Assembly (NCBI GenBank): GCA_021234155.1
Contig: JAJEKV010000568.1
Location: forward strand, 1-64,000
Length of the DNA stretch: 64,000 bases
Source of the DNA: Isoetes taiwanensis
Lineage: Eukaryota > Streptophyta > Lycopodiopsida > Isoetales > Isoetaceae
Direction of reading: 5' to 3'
The notes under the pieces are model-generated. The model saw only the letters and a program-made list of their open reading frames with translations. It had not been told where the DNA came from and searched no databases. This document shows, piece by piece, positions 59,640 to 64,000 of this stretch; position 1 is the first letter of the stretch, and each line of letters opens with the position of its first letter. Made by a program: the position numbers and the translations under genes.

Positions 59640-60350
59640 GAGTTGAGATGGGAGCACAACCTTCTCCACTATAAGGTACAATGGAACATAGGGATGAGCA
59701 AGATCGTGTCTTGGATATTAAATCTTTAAATCTGCATATCATAGGGCTTGCAGAGATGACAATAGACATTCACTTCGATTTGTATGAGACCTTGCATTTC
59801 TTGAATAATGTTATGCATGTACGTGTTGATGGAGTAGTCTCTGCTTGTCGGGTAGGAGCAGTTAGACCTGATCGCTTTTGGTGCAATTTCAAGATGCACT
59901 TAGCCGACTCCATATTCTTCAGCACGACAATCAGCTCAAAGGTATTAAGTTCTCAGTACAAGAAGACCTCTCTCCTTTCCAGTTTTGCAAGCGTAGGGAG
60001 GAATTATGCAAAATGAGAGAAGCGCGGATCCAAAAAGAAGTGGGCAGTTTATCGTGGAGGTAGACCAATTATTCTAGACCACTGGCCATCCAACCATTGG
60101 TTTGGCTATGTTTAGATAACATGAACCATATATTATTATATAGAATCGGAAAATCTGATTTGATTATCTTGCCCAAGGGCCAAGTCATAGTTTCATCTGG
60201 GCTTTTGCCCAAGCTTTGTAATGTTTTTTATTATGTTTGGTGATGTTCTGAATTATTCTAGCCCTCCCATGGCCTATTGATCTCCGTGGACGTTACAAAA
60301 TTTACTCTATCCTATCCTATTCTATTCTATTCTATTCTATTCTATTCTAT
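59640..60350 (+). mobile_element. LINE family B derivative: ORF1 C-terminal part joined to the 3' UTR and (ATTCT)n tail
   Basis: Plus frames read as an L1-type ORF1: DIKSLNLHIIGLAEM (RRM start), GVVSACRVGAVRPDRF, then after a one-base shift VQFQDALSRLHILQ, GIKFSVQEDLSPFQFCKRRE and a basic end. ORF2 is absent. The 3' end, CCCATGGCC, TTGATCTCCGTGGACG, an A-rich spacer and about seven TATTC units, matches the end of LINE B at 17.94-18.03 kb. An element with ORF1 but no ORF2 is either an internal-deletion derivative moved in trans or a recombinant. It starts near or before 59640; 59290-59640 may be its 5' UTR. Confidence 0.7.
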
Positions 60351-60631
60351 TTATTCCATGTTCAGGAAATACCTCTGTAAAAATCTTTGGTTTGAAATAT
60401 GATGCAAGTTTTGCTATGAACAACTGTGTTAACTTGTGATGCTAGGAAATACTTATGTACTAGAAATGTAACTCTTTTGCAATGAAAAATAACTTTGTGT
60501 TTGCAAAGGAAATTTGATGATGTGAAATGTGAGTTTGGAATCCGAATTCAAAATCTGGATAAGCTGTTTAGAGTATAGGTAACCAAAATTATTGAAAAAT
60601 ATAATTACCAGCAATGGTTTACAACCAAATA

Positions 60632-60790
60632 GGATAATAATTATGGCTAAATGTATAATATACAAACGAGGAAAGGGGGGATTATGGCCAAATATAACAA
60701 TTATTTTACAAACAAAGAAAGGGAAGATTATGGGCAAATGTAATAGGGTATTATCGTACAAATGGGGAAAGGGGGGTTTATGGCCAAATA
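60632..60790 (+). repeat. Minisatellite, three to four units of about 45-55 bp
   Basis: Units share ATTATGGCCAAAT(G/A)TAA, a T/A-rich middle with TACAAA, and a GGGGAAAGGGGGG-like end. Starts are near 60640, 60681, 60727 and 60778, the last one incomplete. Confidence 0.75.
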
Positions 60791-60982
60791 CCCCGATTCT
60801 AAAGGTCCATTCATACCCCATTGTTCTATAGAAAAGGGGAATTCTATAGTTCCTTTTTTTTTGGGGTTTGGGGGTATTTTTCGGGAGCACTTCTCTCCTT
60901 GTTTGCATAGCTAGAGAGGCAAACAATTTGTTCTAAACGTTATGTTGATGTGTTTTTGTTGCCGCATTCCAAAGGCATGACT

Positions 60983-61010
60983 TTAATTCAATTCAATTCA
61001 ATTCAATAGA
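60983..61010. repeat. (AATTC)n short tandem repeat
   Basis: Five units of TTCAA/AATTC directly upstream of AATAGAACATATT. It resembles the pentanucleotide tails of LINE B but has a different unit; no element 3' end is recognised next to it. Confidence 0.85.
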
Positions 61011-61326
61011 ACATATTACTAGTGTTATCAAAGCCCAAATCTTTGGCAGGCTCAACAACCAAAGCTCCACCATGGAATGTATATATAGTCCCATGCCTTC
61101 AATTTCATTTCATCTATTTGTATATTTCCCTTTCTTTTTTAGAGGCATCTGTTCAAATTTGTATATCTGGAAGAACCCTAGAACTCATTTTGGCCGCGTG
61201 CAATGTTCATTTTTCAGCCGAAGCCGGAAGGCAGTTGTTCTAGCACCGCTAGCAAATTCCACCCTCGACTGACTTCATTAAAGTCATAATTTGTTGCCGG
61301 ATTTGAATTTGAAGTGGATTATCAAA

Positions 61327-62702
61327 ATGGGGGCTCAACGGGTGCTCATGGTTGTGAGAGGAGCATCTCTTTTTGAAGCCCCATCTAATCAACAACAAAA
61401 TCAACAGAATCAGCACCAACCCACTCAAATTTCACGCTCCAAACTGCAAAACAGTCCGAAACAAAGCCCCAGATCAATACAGGCTAAGCAAAGCCCTAGG
61501 GTTGTTTATCCCAGTCCCAGAAACATAAACTATACAAATTTGGAGTCAACTTCAGCAAGAAAATCCGCTCCTCCTGTTGAATTGAGTATCATGATGACGA
61601 AGTTGGAGGCAGATTTTATGGAAATTGGGGAAAAAGGCAGGTGGAAATGTTCCATAAGAGAAGGATCCTTACTTGAGGATTGGCTTAATCTGATGCTGCA
61701 AAGAGGCGCCCCTTCCATTTCTGTTGTTTCAGAGGCAAATGCACAAACGTGAGTATTATGTGTCCCCTTCTTTTGCAATGACAACTGTATAATTAATGCT
61801 TCCAAAGTAGGCCCACTAAAATGGAGAAGTTTTTACAAATTTTCTTTCTACGAAACATATTGAACATCCGGCAATGTTCTTGATGAGCAGTATCGACAAC
61901 AATATTAAGGGCCTCCAAGAATATGGTCTTTCAAGAACACAGCTGATGTCCTGGGGGTTGTCAGAATCTCAAATAGATAGAGTATATCGCATGCTCTATG
62001 TTTATCCAATTGGTTGTCAAGAGCTATTGAAAGAACTATGTATGCACTGTGTGGAAAAGTCTCTCCTTGTTGGTTCTTTTTGGCGGGCATTCATCCGCCT
62101 CTGCGAAGAGCGCTCAAAGGTATAGTTTTGTCTGATGGGATTAGTAACAGTTAAGAAGTCATGCTGTATCCGATGCTACAGCATAATGTATCCTTGTTGC
62201 ATTTTGTGATCCGTTGATTCTTTCTTAAGTACATAATTAGTAATGTCCAGTATCCAGGTTTGTTGTTTGACTTGTCCATCACTTTTTGTAAAATATTGAG
62301 TATACATTTACTAAGGGAGACTGGAAAACAAAATCTGCTAATTGATTATTTTTTCTTAAAGGCGCAGCTGCATTGTATTCTGGTATTCTCAAATGAAAAT
62401 GTAGAATCTGCTTGCTAATCATAATTCACGCAACTAGTAAGATAAGTGGGAGATTACAATTTCATTTCCTTATGGACATCCATTAGTTGTGTGCTAATGA
62501 TGTTATTTCTATGATGGATTTTCAGATGAAACTTCAGGCAGAGATTTCCGGACTTATGGAGCAAAAGGAAAATGCAATCAATGAGTTGCGTCTGGTCAGG
62601 GGATGCTTAAACGAGGCATTAGATGGAATTGCTTTTAAAAAACTTGTAGATGTGAACTCAAGCGAGAAAGAAATGTCATCTGACAGCAGTACAGGCTCTA
62701 AA
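61327..62702 (+). CDS. Unrecognised three-exon gene with coiled-coil end (possible axonemal dynein light chain-like)
   Basis: Exon 1 (61327-61748) starts at an ATG with good context (AAAATGG) and ends AC/GTGAGT. Exon 2 (61891-62119) follows GAGCAG and ends AAG/GTATAG. Exon 3 (62526-62702) follows TTTTCAG and ends AAA/GTATGT. The frame is continuous across both junctions (phase 2, then 0). The N-terminus is rich in Gln, Ser and Pro. A globular part follows (KLEADFMEIGEKGRWKCSIR; GLQEYGLSRTQLMSWGLSES). It leads to ELLKELCMHCVEKSLLVGSF and a helical KLQAEISGLMEQKENAINEL. The pattern Leu-Cys-x2-Cys-x-Glu-Arg/Lys-x-Leu-Leu before a coiled coil recalls the p28/AXDND1 inner-arm dynein light-chain group, which would suit a plant with swimming sperm; I hold this loosely. 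A TATA-like TATATATAG lies at 61078-61086. The last exon is uncertain: a frame FMQASKQLEIFSDF ending in TAA at 63377-63379 is one option. Confidence 0.6.
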
Positions 62703-64000
62703 GTATGTCTGATTTAATATCTCCTATTCTTTTTGTATATTAACACAATCAATGATAATATATTTTATTTTTCCCATTTCATTATTACAAGGTTAATGCA
62801 TGTGGTTCTTGAAAGATAATCAAGGATGAAAGTTTTCTTCCTTTCTAAATGGTATGCATGTCGGTCTTGAGATTTTCTTTCTTGCAACCTTGAAAGAAAG
62901 AAAGTGTTTTAAACGTCTATAGGAGACCCATGGGGTCTATGAGCAGAAACATACAGAATTATGGAGCTGCAAGGAGGGTAATAGCCTCCAAGCCATTAAT
63001 TATTTAATCCCTAAAAGTTCAATTAAAAAGCTTCTACATAGATGTTCCAATTGTCATCTTAGCTGGCCCAAAAATATGCCCTGGTACCAGCATTTGGCTT
63101 TTCTGACCATGCTTTTCTTTTGAAAAGATCACTTGTGCTTCCATTTTGCTGCCAGTTTTATTTCATTAGAGGTCACCAATGTCGCGCCTCAAATACCATT
63201 CTACTGGAACATTAATGGAAACCACACCATCCATGCAGCGAAACATGTTTGCCCAAAAGCAATGGGCGCGCTAAGGGAGAAGATGCTACTATTCTTGGGA
63301 GAAGGCAGTTTATGCAAGCATCTAAGCAGCTGGAAATTTTTTCTGATTTCACGAAGCACTCAGAGTTAGAAGCCTAACATTCCCAAGTTCAGATGAAGCT
63401 GAATTTTGATCAGATAGCTTTGTTTATAAAAGCAAGAATATGTTGTTTGTTGGCGATGAGATTAACGCTGAACATGGATCTGAGAAAAGACGTGAAACAA
63501 AAACTCAAGTCCCCCAGTTAAGCTACGCCAATTGACAGATAAATTTACCATGGATGATGGTGAAAGCTTAGATTGGAGAGTTTTGAAAATGTTGCCAACA
63601 GAAGCTCAGCTGGGTTGCCTATGCATCTTTTAAAGAACAAGTGATGATCTTGTACCAGATCCTATCTTGTACGGCCCCTATTTCTTGGTCACAGAGCAGA
63701 ATCTTATTGGAGGATAAGGGTTCTGAAATCAGAGAAGTTCTGGTAATTGTAGAAAGCATGAAGTTCAGAAAGTTGACACTCTATGTGTGAGAAGTGCAAC
63801 TTTGAAAGGAGGATTAGACGACCACAGCCCATATGAGTACCTCCTTGCTGCTTGATTGATGGCCATTTGTAAGCCTCAAGACACTCTGGTGCAGCTATGA
63901 GGAAGATCATAAGAACAAATGGGATCTTCTGCTATAGTATATCCTGTGGAGCTGAGAACAATTATATGCTATTGCTGCATCTATAGATGCTGGATGGTAG
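62703..64000. other. 3' intron(s) and flank of the 61.3-kb gene
   Basis: Possible final coding exon at about 63312-63379 (after GGCAG, frame FMQASKQLEIFSDFTKHSEL to TAA), in phase with the AAA/GT junction at 62702. The rest shows no protein-like frame on either strand and no repeat shared with the window. Confidence 0.35.

Overview
This window looks like nuclear DNA from a land plant with a large, repeat-rich genome. The signs are spliceosomal GT-AG exons, a plant-specific REM-type B3 gene pair, a PLS-type PPR relic, a piece of plastid DNA (ndhC joined to trnV-UAC), and stacked LTR elements, LINEs, a Helitron and foldback repeats. A fern or other seed-free plant is my best guess. It rests on the LINE type and the plastid-like ndhC start, and it is not proven. 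Most of the window is mobile DNA and its wreckage. Intact-looking host genes are few: 49.06-49.95 kb (minus), 61.33-62.70 kb (plus) and a two-exon gene end at 47.20-47.76 kb (plus).

Layout. 0-10.2 kb: low-complexity DNA, two plus-strand Ty3/gypsy-type LTR starts (3186, 9034; shared TGTGACGTTC end), and between them a 2.2-kb TIR element (5147-7331) holding an array of the palindrome GGTATAAATTTATACC. 10.2-20.0 kb: a broken minus-strand Ty3/gypsy element. Reading from its 5' end it has an LTR (19996 to 18367), a tRNA-Met-type primer site (18365-18354), a GC-rich block containing a divergent histone H3 fold gene with one stop (14581-14201), a long gag-like region, and a CCHC/retropepsin region ending near 10.79 kb. 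A LINE of family B, with an (ATTCT)n tail, sits inside it (15.5-18.03 kb). 20.0-22.3 kb: a broken family A LINE with a (TC)n end. 22.9-26.1 kb: noncoding duplicated segments. 26.4-32.4 kb: a decayed Helitron with HUH/Y2 Rep, Pif1-like helicase and an intron-bearing RPA70-like gene. 34.2-37.3 kb: a PPR pseudogene between copies of a hairpin repeat. 37.5-40.4 kb: a lipase-like relic and an inverted Helitron helicase fragment. 41.9-49.95 kb: two inverted, homologous three-exon B3 genes, one frameshifted. 51.0-52.0 kb: plastid-derived DNA, followed by a 5'-truncated family A LINE. 54.8-59.3 kb: a nearly complete family A LINE lying between two TC tracts. 59.6-60.35 kb: an ORF1-only derivative of a family B LINE. 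61.3-62.7 kb: an unrecognised three-exon coiled-coil gene.

The most interesting points are three. First, a LINE family whose copies end in long TC microsatellites, with the full copy bounded by TC tracts on both sides, as expected of a TC-microsatellite-targeting non-LTR element. Second, a divergent H3-like gene lying on the sense strand between the primer site and gag of an LTR element. Third, a TIR element packed with regularly spaced palindromes. All family assignments come from reading motifs by eye; no database search was run.
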